Positions 7,525 to 16,386 of a stretch of DNA of 36,649 bases are shown here, piece by piece. The notes beneath the pieces are model-generated. The model did no database searches. It had not been told where the DNA came from and was given only the letters and a program-made list of their open reading frames with translations. The stretch spans positions 1-36,649 of IMG/VR virus record IMGVR_UViG_3300029319_000172, one strand, 5' to 3'. The DNA is from a virus. Every line of letters starts with the position of its first letter. Position 1 is the stretch's first letter. Position numbers and translations under genes: made by a program.

Positions 7525-10500
7525 GCTAACGCAATCGCTCGTAGATCATTTAATCTTGGTGCCTCTGCTTCATTTGTGCCACTAAACACCACTTTGATAA
7601 CAAATCCAGTAAATTCTGAAAGATTATCAGCAGTAAACTGATACTCTAAAAATTCACCATCTACACTTGACCCAACCTTTGCATCTGGTCTGCCACTATT
7701 CTGAGCAGCATTGATTACCTGATCACCAAAACCATCACCATCTGTGTCAAGTAAATTATCAAATCCGGGGAATAAGTCATATGATTGTTCTCCATCTGGA
7801 ATCTCAGAATTAAATAATTTGTACATAACTCTGAAATCAGCAGACTCTGCTTTTTGTGCATTTATAAGCACTTGAAGTGATGTGGCAGGTTGTTTAAGAT
7901 CAACACGATTTGAAATATAAACTCCAGCGTGTGGATCATTAGAATTTAATTTAACTCTTGAATCTAATGCATAATCATCTACAGGTTTATTTAAACGATT
8001 TCTAATGTAAATGATTGAACCATTCATTGTATCGATTACTGGCGATAAATTTTTATCACCAGATAATAATCTTATTGATAATGTATTTGATCTATTTAAA
8101 GGTAGATCATCTAATCTTTCTGTCTCATTAATCGGAGAAGCAACCAATCTTGGTGTACTTAACGTATTAATTGTATTTAATTGAACATCTTCAAATCCTT
8201 GATCAAGGAATGATACCTCACTTCCACCAGCACTTGTTCCGGAAATAGTTCTAGTGCGAGCAGATAGTGCAGTTTGACCCGGAGTTATGTGATTGAATCT
8301 TGGATATATTTGATTGAATTGAATATTCTGTGAAACAAATATTTGATTACCACCACCGAATGAATCAGTAAAGAAGTTCATCATATCATCACCAGTAACT
8401 CTTCCAGCACTTCTTGGAACTTCAATATAATATTTGTCAATATCACTTTGAGTTCTAAGTAATGAAGTCGAAGGTAATTGATGATCTGTATTTATTCCTG
8501 TGAGTGAGAATCCATTCAATTCATACTTGTAGACTAAACTTCCTTTAGCATGCTCACGAATTGCAGTTCCACTTATTCCTCTCTCTGAGATATACAATGA
8601 CTCATTGCTTGAATCAACTGTTGTATACTTCATGATTTCATTATTAACCTTGACAAAACCACTGGTTGTTGGTTTTCCTTCAAATTCAGCAAATGGTAAT
8701 GTTGCATTTGCACCACTGGCAGGATCGTCAAGTAGTAAAACACTTGTAGATAATCCAACTGCTGCGTTTAATATTACAGGCTGAGTATCAGGTTGAATAT
8801 TTGAAATTTCTAACTTATTATTACCAGAATGCATACCGTGGTTGTACTGAGTAATCTCAATTACATTACCAGCATGAAGTGCGTCGATTGGTGTATTTAC
8901 TGTTCCATCAACAAGTTTGTTTCCAGTGAGAGCAACAAAGTTAGTTCCATTAAAGTGCAATAGCGCAGCGTTATTTGAGAATGTTTGTCCTTGAACGTCT
9001 GTGAGGTATAGAGTATCAGTTGCAGAAATAGAATCAATTGAGAATACTGCTCCAGATCCAGATTGTTGTCCAGCACCAAGAGTCGATGTGACAATTCCCA
9101 CAAGATCTCCTACAGAATAACCAGATCCAGCAGCGTTAATTGCAGCACCTGTCATAACTCCATCAGATCCAGAACTTACATCAAGAGTAAGACCTGTTCC
9201 ATTACCAGTAATGTTGAATGTGCTTGCAGTTTGACCTGAAAGACTTGCTTTGTATCCAGATCCACCTGCTTCAAGTGATTCACCAGAAACAACTCCACCG
9301 AGTCTTTCAACAACTCCATTTGGTGTTGTGTTTGCAACACCGGCAACACCAGCACCGATTCTCTTACCAACTGCAATCTCAGACGCAGTAGCACCTGTAT
9401 CAATCTTCACCTTCATCTTTCTAGGTAAAGTTCTGATTGCATTATTACCAAGAGTTGGAATTAAACTACTCTCATAGTTCAATTCTGGATTGTAGAATAT
9501 AACTTCAGCGTCTCTTGACTTAGAGAAATCTGCTTTATTCAAAGTAAATTTGAGATCTTCAAATTGACTTGCTGTCCAAATTGAACCGTTTTGTGATTTG
9601 AATAAACTACCACCAATATATTGTTTTGAAATTACAACACTCTCAGCATCAGGAAGACTTTGAGTCTCAATTGTGGATTCACCCATTCTACCGATCCATG
9701 CTTCATAGTTATCACTAGAGGGTGATAGAAGCACCACAGCATACTCTTGTCCACCTTCAAGGTAAACTGGTGAGGGGAATGTAACTCTAGTCGCTACAGA
9801 GGCATCATCAGATACGTTTACCTGAGATGGTTCTAGAACAACTTGTGCATAATCCTGAAGTAAAACTAGTGTAGGAATACCTAATTCAACAGTTCTTATT
9901 TGAACTGTAAGTTTTTCTCTAACGTCTTTTGATTTAAAGAATAAATCAACTGATGTGAGGAATGCACCACTTTCATCAACAGTGAAAGACTGAGCAAGAG
10001 GGTCAACTCTTACAACTCTGACTGTCTCACGAACAACTTCAGTGACGTTTCTTACATTCTGAGTTACATTAGTTACGTTAGTTACCTCAGTAACGTTAGT
10101 GATATTTTGTGTAATTTCTTCAGTGACGTTTGTAATATTGAAGACAACGGGTTGTGGAGGTGGTGGTGGAATACGAACAACAACAGTAGATTGTCTAAAG
10201 GTATCGACTACTCCACTTGTACGATATGTTTGTTCAACTTCACTTATGCTTGGAGATCCTAATAGTGGTCTAGAATTTGTTGCACTTGAAGTTAACTTAA
10301 ATGTTTTTGTTCCGTTTGTAAATCTTAACTGTGGAACAGGAGTTGCAAGTGGATCTCTAAAGAAAAATGATCCGTTTAAATCACCTAATGTATCGGATAT
10401 TAATCTTATATTTGACACAGTTGCTGTTGCACCACTTGTTGATCCAACTAATTTTATTCCAGTTTCAATATATCCAAAAAATCTACCTTGTGCCTCTTCA

Positions 10501-13500
10501 ACTAATCCTGATATATCAATGTTTAAAACAGTTGACGATGCTGAATATAGACTTGGTAATGTCAATCCAGAATTATATGGGTTTTGAGTATATACTGTTG
10601 TTGGAGAACTAATACTGCCTGTTTTATGATTTGGTGCACATGTTCTTGCTACAAAAACTCTTGTTGCACCATCAAATCCTTCAACAGTTTCATTTACATC
10701 AAATGAACCAGAATCCATTGATACTTCAATTAATTTTGGTATTACATCAATACCAGATGCACTATCAAAGAATGGATAAAATCTTGTAGTTGGTTTTAGA
10801 CTACTTGCATTAAATGCAACGTTGCGAGATCTAATGTGAGTATCAGGAACACTACTTACAATGCGATCATTTGTAAATGTTTCATTCGTATCTCCTAAAA
10901 CAGTTCTTGTACCATCATCAAGAATTACATTTCTTGTCCAAGTATCTGCACTTGGACTCAAAATCATCCTACCTCTAAATGTAACGATATTAAATGGGTT
11001 TACATTCTCAACTCTTGAAGCAAGAGGTTGCTCAAGCATTGTAACTTCATCATAATCAAGAGTGATTAAATCACCTGTTTTTCTTACACCTGAATCTAAC
11101 AACGCTAAATTCTGTGAAAAATCAGCAGTGGATGAGTTTAGTGATACATCGAGTGCTAATTCCGGTTTGACTGAATAAAAATCAGTTGGAGTTACTAGTT
11201 GCTGTGAACTTGATATTACATCACATTTACAATCAGGATTTAATCTATCAAGTAAATTTGTGTTCTTAAAGTCATCAACAAAAAATCCAGTTTTAAATCT
11301 TGACAATCCATCTGCATCTTGAATTTGTAATGTCTTTGTATCTAATTCAAGTAATGATAAAGATGTTAATTCTTCAAGAGTTTCAATTCTATCCTCTAAA
11401 CCACCAATATCTCTCATTGTGTAACGACGATTATCAACTAATGTAATCTTTACATCATCTGTATCATACAAATATGCAGGTAGTTCAATCGTGCCAATAG
11501 TCATGGCAGTCTCTACATCAGCTGGAACTATTGGATTTTGAGATGATACACCTTTAATTATTTGGAATTCTCCGCTTGTGTATGCATTATCACTTGAATC
11601 ACTTGCGTCTAAAATTAACTTATCAATTCTAGGTAAGAAGAATTTAAAATCTAAGGTTGATGCTTCATTTGGTGCGACCACTAAAGTAGGATTACTTCCG
11701 GAAGCATCAAATGCTCTTGATTCAAAGGCGAATGGTGAACTACTACCAGTATAATCTGCTACTTTTGGTCTAAAATCAAGAGTATCAGAAGCCCTTAGAC
11801 CATTTGAAAGTATTGGAACATTCTTAAATCCGTTAGCAGGATATGATCCTACAGTAAATACATCTCCAGTATCATTTGAAGGAACTGTAAATTTATCAAA
11901 GATTACTCTTATCCTTTTAGATGGGATTGTAGATCCATCTTTTCTTACAATTCTTGAATAATCAGAATATTCATCTCTTTGCCCATCATCTAAAATATAA
12001 TTTGTGGAAACATCTTTAAACAATCCTGCAATTGTACCTTGCAAGTTTGCAGTTATATTAGATTCATCGAATGTAATTGATTCACCAATGATGAAGTTTG
12101 ATTGTGTTAATTTAACAATTTCAACTGTTGTGGCATTTGTTTGACCTGCTAGTACAGCGATTGCACCACTAGATGCACCCTTTATCCTTTCACCAAGAAT
12201 TGTATTTGAATTAAGTGCTAATCCACTTACGAAAACTAACTTATCTAAAATAGGATCTGCATTATTAACAGATTCAAAAACACCAGTTACATTGAATACT
12301 TCAGGTGTATTCAATGATATTTCTTTATCTTGCACTCTTAGTCCGTATCCAGTTGCAGTTGTTAAACCATGAGTTGCTATTCCTGCATTGGTTTTATTAA
12401 TAACAATTGAATTACTTCTTGAAATATTTTTAGATTTTTGAGAAATTAAGTCTTTTTCTAGAGTTACGTTAACAACTTTTGCACCATTATCGATGTTATT
12501 AAATGTAATTGTTGTATTATTATTACTTAAAACAACTTGACTTTCTTCTAAGGTTTGATGTCTAGTATCTGTTGTAGTCTTTTTAGATATACTATAACGA
12601 TCAGCGTCAAAAGTTGCAAATGTTGCACTTGATATATCTGTGACATCAGAAATATTTACAACTAATGAATTAGATGATGCACTTTTTTCTACTTGTGATT
12701 TAATGAATAGTTTTGATTGTGCTAATGATACGTCAGAAACATTTTTCTTCTGAAGTTCAGCATATAATCCAGCATCATTCAAAAATATTTGTGGAACACC
12801 TTTACGAATAGGAGCACCACCAGTTGCAATAGAAGCTGAGTTTACTCCTGTTACAGCTGTTGCTGCTGCTAATGTGACTGTTTTTAGATCTGCACTTATT
12901 GCAGTTATACGACTAAAAGATGGATCAGCAGCAGTTGATGTGTTTGAAATCAAAATATCGTTTACTTTTAAAGAATCAAATGTTTTACCCGCACAAATCA
13001 TATTGCTTCCACTTACATTGACTCTATCTGCTGGACTTAATTCTTTTATTGGTACCTCTTTTAATACCAAGTCGCCACTAAAATCAGCACCTGATATGAA
13101 GGTATCCTCTTGAGCAACTGACATTACATCTTCAAGACCATTTTTTAGAACAGTTGTGATTGATCTAGTTAATGAATTATCACCATTTATTCTAACTTGT
13201 TCACCCTCAATAAATGTTCCTGATACCTGATCTAAACTATGGTCTGTATTATTACCACCAGCAGATACTGCAAAACCTGTTGCACCACTGCTCAATCCCT
13301 CAACAAAACTACCAACTGGTAATTCTGAGTTAGATAATGCAACATTAACTGTTATTTTTGTGAATAATTGAATATCATATAGGTAAAGATCAAACTGAGT
13401 TGTTGCATCTTTGTATGCAGCATCCGTATTTTCAAATGCATATATCCTTGCTCTACCAATTCCACCTCCCGCTCCAGCTCCCGCAGGGCCTGGATTATTA

Positions 13501-14789
13501 CCACTTCCTTTTCTTAGATTTCTTAAAAGAATAGTTGAATTTGCATAATTATTATTCAAACCTATCTCTGGTGTTCCATGAACATTATTTAATTTGAATA
13601 GAGTTCCAAGTTTAAAATTAACTTTAGCGTCTTTGAATTCCTCTTTATCTCTGGGTTTGTCAACATCAATTACACTTGTGCCGGATTTTTCAATATCATG
13701 ACCTCTTACATACGCTTTACCCGGAGAAACTTTAACACACATTAATGATTCTTCTGGTGTATTTCTCTGATCTGTTTGTTCAGTCTCTAAAAATACACCT
13801 TCATTTGATACACCATCATTTAAACACTCAGTTACTTCAACATCAAAGTTTCCTACTGAATAATTTCCAGATTCTTCGTATGTTCTCTTTGCAAAATAAT
13901 CTTTTATGAGTGAATAATCAGGTTTTTGCTCACTTTTCTTTAGTTGTCCATTATCAAGACGAAGTAATTCTACAAAATTCTTATCGTTATAATCAGTTAG
14001 TGGTTTTTTGGTTAAAGTTGTTCTTATTTTTAATCTATCAGCACCGGGTGCAGCAAAGTTTGAGAAACCCCGTGCATTATCAAATAGTGAGGGATCATCC
14101 TTTGCTTGAACTATTTCCTCTTGAATAAACAATCCAACTCTATAACTCGGTGTATTTGTATATGGATCTAAAACAATTTTATCAGAAGATACGTTAACAA
14201 AGTGACCACGAATGAAAAATACACCATCTGCAATTGAAACTGCTGATCCTACGCTTGATGCATCTTGATCTATAAGAGATGCAACTGTTTCTCCAGCAGT
14301 AATTTGAGTATTTCCGTAAATAAATGACTCTTCAACAATTAAATTTTCTGCATCTGTCATGAAGGAGACTTCATTATTAGTTCCAGAATCAAGATATTTT
14401 ACAAATAATGTTAAATCTGTTATATCTGCAGAATCTTCAGGAAGAGCAAAATTATCAACTTTTATTCTTATACCACTTTCTTGTCCCTGTAAAACCTTAC
14501 CTTTTAAATTTTGTAAATATCCTGATACTGGAACACCTAAATGGTCACTTTGCACCTTAACTGAATAATACTCATAGTCATAACTTGTGTTTCCGGGGAT
14601 AACCATTGATCCCTCTTTGAACATATGACTACCAAATGATTCAACCTGATCTTGTAATATTGATTGTAGTGTCGTTAATTCACGAGCTTGTACTGGTCTA
14701 CCCGGATTGAATAGAACCCTATAGAACTGATTATCCTTGGAAAAGTCGTCGTAATATGGACTTATATTTAAATTCGTTTTTTGTGGCAT
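7521..14789 (-). CDS. Giant virion structural protein, DUF4815-type (2422 aa)
   Basis: The N-terminus (NLNISPYYDDFSKDNQFYRV, LFNPGRPVQARELTTLQSIL, then SFGSHMFKEGSMVIPGN) is the signature of DUF4815-type structural proteins of marine myoviruses. A second conserved block near residues 1314-1343 contains HIRSRNVAFNASSLKPTTRF and YPFFD. Near 1540-1600 there is a PPPPPQP hinge followed by an NVT-rich helix-like repeat and DPLAQSF. Between and after these lie Gly/Thr-rich beta segments, one GxGYT pair around 9020-9270, and one 'VNNEIMKY...ISERGISGT' module. The C-terminal part reads as a jelly-roll-like domain. It follows gp8 where T4 has genes 9-11, so it probably belongs to the baseplate periphery and fibre attachment. 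It starts three bases after the gp8 stop. Confidence 0.88.
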   Translation of the reverse strand: MPQKTNLNISPYYDDFSKDNQFYRVLFNPGRPVQARELTTLQSILQDQVESFGSHMFKEGSMVIPGNTSYDYEYYSVKVQSDHLGVPVSGYLQNLKGKVLQGQESGIRIKVDNFALPEDSADITDLTLFVKYLDSGTNNEVSFMTDAENLIVEESFIYGNTQITAGETVASLIDQDASSVGSAVSIADGVFFIRGHFVNVSSDKIVLDPYTNTPSYRVGLFIQEEIVQAKDDPSLFDNARGFSNFAAPGADRLKIRTTLTKKPLTDYNDKNFVELLRLDNGQLKKSEQKPDYSLIKDYFAKRTYEESGNYSVGNFDVEVTECLNDGVSNEGVFLETEQTDQRNTPEESLMCVKVSPGKAYVRGHDIEKSGTSVIDVDKPRDKEEFKDAKVNFKLGTLFKLNNVHGTPEIGLNNNYANSTILLRNLRKGSGNNPGPAGAGAGGGIGRARIYAFENTDAAYKDATTQFDLYLYDIQLFTKITVNVALSNSELPVGSFVEGLSSGATGFAVSAGGNNTDHSLDQVSGTFIEGEQVRINGDNSLTRSITTVLKNGLEDVMSVAQEDTFISGADFSGDLVLKEVPIKELSPADRVNVSGSNMICAGKTFDSLKVNDILISNTSTAADPSFSRITAISADLKTVTLAAATAVTGVNSASIATGGAPIRKGVPQIFLNDAGLYAELQKKNVSDVSLAQSKLFIKSQVEKSASSNSLVVNISDVTDISSATFATFDADRYSISKKTTTDTRHQTLEESQVVLSNNNTTITFNNIDNGAKVVNVTLEKDLISQKSKNISRSNSIVINKTNAGIATHGLTTATGYGLRVQDKEISLNTPEVFNVTGVFESVNNADPILDKLVFVSGLALNSNTILGERIKGASSGAIAVLAGQTNATTVEIVKLTQSNFIIGESITFDESNITANLQGTIAGLFKDVSTNYILDDGQRDEYSDYSRIVRKDGSTIPSKRIRVIFDKFTVPSNDTGDVFTVGSYPANGFKNVPILSNGLRASDTLDFRPKVADYTGSSSPFAFESRAFDASGSNPTLVVAPNEASTLDFKFFLPRIDKLILDASDSSDNAYTSGEFQIIKGVSSQNPIVPADVETAMTIGTIELPAYLYDTDDVKITLVDNRRYTMRDIGGLEDRIETLEELTSLSLLELDTKTLQIQDADGLSRFKTGFFVDDFKNTNLLDRLNPDCKCDVISSSQQLVTPTDFYSVKPELALDVSLNSSTADFSQNLALLDSGVRKTGDLITLDYDEVTMLEQPLASRVENVNPFNIVTFRGRMILSPSADTWTRNVILDDGTRTVLGDTNETFTNDRIVSSVPDTHIRSRNVAFNASSLKPTTRFYPFFDSASGIDVIPKLIEVSMDSGSFDVNETVEGFDGATRVFVARTCAPNHKTGSISSPTTVYTQNPYNSGLTLPSLYSASSTVLNIDISGLVEEAQGRFFGYIETGIKLVGSTSGATATVSNIRLISDTLGDLNGSFFFRDPLATPVPQLRFTNGTKTFKLTSSATNSRPLLGSPSISEVEQTYRTSGVVDTFRQSTVVVRIPPPPPQPVVFNITNVTEEITQNITNVTEVTNVTNVTQNVRNVTEVVRETVRVVRVDPLAQSFTVDESGAFLTSVDLFFKSKDVREKLTVQIRTVELGIPTLVLLQDYAQVVLEPSQVNVSDDASVATRVTFPSPVYLEGGQEYAVVLLSPSSDNYEAWIGRMGESTIETQSLPDAESVVISKQYIGGSLFKSQNGSIWTASQFEDLKFTLNKADFSKSRDAEVIFYNPELNYESSLIPTLGNNAIRTLPRKMKVKIDTGATASEIAVGKRIGAGVAGVANTTPNGVVERLGGVVSGESLEAGGSGYKASLSGQTASTFNITGNGTGLTLDVSSGSDGVMTGAAINAAGSGYSVGDLVGIVTSTLGAGQQSGSGAVFSIDSISATDTLYLTDVQGQTFSNNAALLHFNGTNFVALTGNKLVDGTVNTPIDALHAGNVIEITQYNHGMHSGNNKLEISNIQPDTQPVILNAAVGLSTSVLLLDDPASGANATLPFAEFEGKPTTSGFVKVNNEIMKYTTVDSSNESLYISERGISGTAIREHAKGSLVYKYELNGFSLTGINTDHQLPSTSLLRTQSDIDKYYIEVPRSAGRVTGDDMMNFFTDSFGGGNQIFVSQNIQFNQIYPRFNHITPGQTALSARTRTISGTSAGGSEVSFLDQGFEDVQLNTINTLSTPRLVASPINETERLDDLPLNRSNTLSIRLLSGDKNLSPVIDTMNGSIIYIRNRLNKPVDDYALDSRVKLNSNDPHAGVYISNRVDLKQPATSLQVLINAQKAESADFRVMYKLFNSEIPDGEQSYDLFPGFDNLLDTDGDGFGDQVINAAQNSGRPDAKVGSSVDGEFLEYQFTADNLSEFTGFVIKVVFSGTNEAEAPRLNDLRAIALA
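10010..10175 (-). repeat. Polyproline hinge plus NVT-rich repeat in the 2422-aa protein
   Basis: The encoded sequence runs from IPPPPPQPVVF through a stretch of about 40 residues in which 'N-[VI]-T' recurs (NITNVTEEI, EVTNVTNVTQNV, RNVTEVV) to RETVRVVRVDPLAQSF. Hydrophobic residues fall every three or four positions, as in a trimeric coiled coil. At DNA level the short units gttacgttagttac and ttcagtgacgtttgtaat recur. It probably forms a rigid trimeric rod between two globular parts. Confidence 0.7.
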
Positions 14790-14792
14790 TTC

Positions 14793-16349
14793 TTAAAATT
14801 CCAGAATAATTTTAATGTCTTCCTTTTGTCTCAAATTTCTTGAGATTTTTGCTCGATTGTCAACGTATAATAAATCACCTGACCCTTTATTTATCTCAGG
14901 AGAAGCAAGTCCACTTGTGAATGATACACCTAAAGCAACGTTGTTATTGTTTATGTCAGTTGTAATACCAGAACTAAAAGTTGTCTCAACTGATCCGCTT
15001 CCTCCGGGGAATGAGATTTGACTTGTTGTTGAAACGAACTCAAACTGTTTTGATCCATTTCTAACGTTTGCATAATCAGTTTGGTCATTTTTATTTCCAA
15101 AATAAAGTGATCTATCTTGAATGTACTTGATTACATTAACGTCACTATCATATGAACTGATGTAACCAAAGGCAGTTTGTCCTGTACCAACAGTTTGTTG
15201 TAATATTCCACCAACTGCAGGTGTCCCTGAAACACTTGAAAATTTAATAGATTTCAAAGCAGAAAATGTACTTCCTGTATAAATTGATGTGGTTCCAAAC
15301 GATGTTGGATTTTTTACTAATGATACTTGAGCAAATTCAGAATCAATTGGAAAATCTTTTGTGGAATCATCAAATCTTGCATAAACAAGAACACGATCTG
15401 CTCCTAATTCTTTATACAAATCAAATCCATGACCCTTTGATGGAGGTATTATTGGAATCAGTTTGGCAGGAGTGCTTCCCTGAACTGCGCCATTATTAAT
15501 TGATGTTAAATCAACAACTCCATAAGTATAACCTTTACCACCATTTGATACTGTGCATTTTGTAATTTTCTGTCCACTTACCTCAACAACAACTTTACCA
15601 CCACTGCCATCACCTAAAATATCGAATTCACCACCAGTTGTGGTATAATTATTTCCTTGATCAGCAATATATACTGTTTTAATTTGGTTGTTATTTAGAT
15701 CAGAATCACCATTTTCACGAACTGCTTGTATTTGAGCGTCAGTGCTTGTGCTCCAATTGTTTGGTAATGCAATGAAATCTGTTGAATCAAACTTGATAAT
15801 ATCACTAGGATTTACTGTAAAGAGATATTTCCAAACATATCCATCTTGACTTTCACCTGCTTTAGATGGTTCCAAGTCAGTAAAAGTTGGTTCATCTTCT
15901 GATGCGTTTCCTGTTGTATTAATTCCCGATGATCCATTCTCAATACAAATGTAAACATTGAAATTACTATTCATTACATAGTAATTTGCAGAATACAAAC
16001 GTGTTGCTCCTGAATTTGGTGCACTATTATTGATGCTATAGTCTTGGCGATACATATCATATTTCACTCCCTTAGTCCAATCAATACGACGTACTAATCT
16101 TCTTACGTTAGCTTCTGTGACTCTTTTACCAAATTGTGTTGTATCTCCAATATGTGCAATATCTGAAAAACTATCAACTGGATTAGGTGTAGCAGTATCC
16201 CAATTGGTTGCTCTTCCAAAACCAACAGATGCTGGAGCAGGATTTGGTAAACCAAGAGAGATATAATATGAATTAGTCGCAGATGATACCCCCGCAACAA
16301 AATTGCTCGCATTTAATATTCTAAACTGGTCAGTTACAATTGCTGGCAT
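14793..16349 (-). CDS. 8: Baseplate wedge subunit gp8-like (518 aa)
   Basis: The N-terminus MPAIVTDQFRILNASNF is like T4 AIVTSKFRTEKMLNF, VRRLVRRIDWTKGVKYDMY is like VIPRRDWGDTRYPDPY, and DGYVWKYLF (residues 169-177) matches DGYVWEYLF. The end, DNRAKISRNLRQKEDIKIIL, matches ENRPPIIMAMDQTEEINILF. gp8 is a dimeric wedge component that binds gp7 and gp10 in T4. It is longer than T4 gp8 (334 aa) because about residues 225-290 add GxGYT-type beta repeats (GNNYTTTGG, GKGYTYG), with further loops after them. I place the start at 16349, not at the in-frame codon at 16433, because the late promoter at 16369-16376 lies between them and homology begins at MPAIV. Confidence 0.93.
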   Translation of the reverse strand: MPAIVTDQFRILNASNFVAGVSSATNSYYISLGLPNPAPASVGFGRATNWDTATPNPVDSFSDIAHIGDTTQFGKRVTEANVRRLVRRIDWTKGVKYDMYRQDYSINNSAPNSGATRLYSANYYVMNSNFNVYICIENGSSGINTTGNASEDEPTFTDLEPSKAGESQDGYVWKYLFTVNPSDIIKFDSTDFIALPNNWSTSTDAQIQAVRENGDSDLNNNQIKTVYIADQGNNYTTTGGEFDILGDGSGGKVVVEVSGQKITKCTVSNGGKGYTYGVVDLTSINNGAVQGSTPAKLIPIIPPSKGHGFDLYKELGADRVLVYARFDDSTKDFPIDSEFAQVSLVKNPTSFGTTSIYTGSTFSALKSIKFSSVSGTPAVGGILQQTVGTGQTAFGYISSYDSDVNVIKYIQDRSLYFGNKNDQTDYANVRNGSKQFEFVSTTSQISFPGGSGSVETTFSSGITTDINNNNVALGVSFTSGLASPEINKGSGDLLYVDNRAKISRNLRQKEDIKIILEF

Positions 16350-16368
16350 TATTATACGTTTTTTTCTA

Positions 16369-16376
16369 TATTTATA
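16369..16376 (-). promoter_or_regulatory. T4-type late promoter TATAAATA before gp8
   Basis: A perfect TATAAATA on the minus strand lies in the 37-base gap between the gp7-like gene (ending 16387) and the gp8 start at 16349. The leader (TAGAAAAAAACGTATAAT) has no Shine-Dalgarno sequence. It gives gp8 and downstream genes a second late start after the 12.9-kb gp7-like gene, which would otherwise depend on very long transcription. Confidence 0.88.
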
Positions 16377-16386
16377 CAGGAAATCG

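Noticed and set aside
10099-10587. 162-aa frame on the plus strand
   Set aside because: It is antisense to the 2422-aa structural gene; its Val/Pro/Thr-rich composition is that expected from the reverse complement of the beta-rich repeats.
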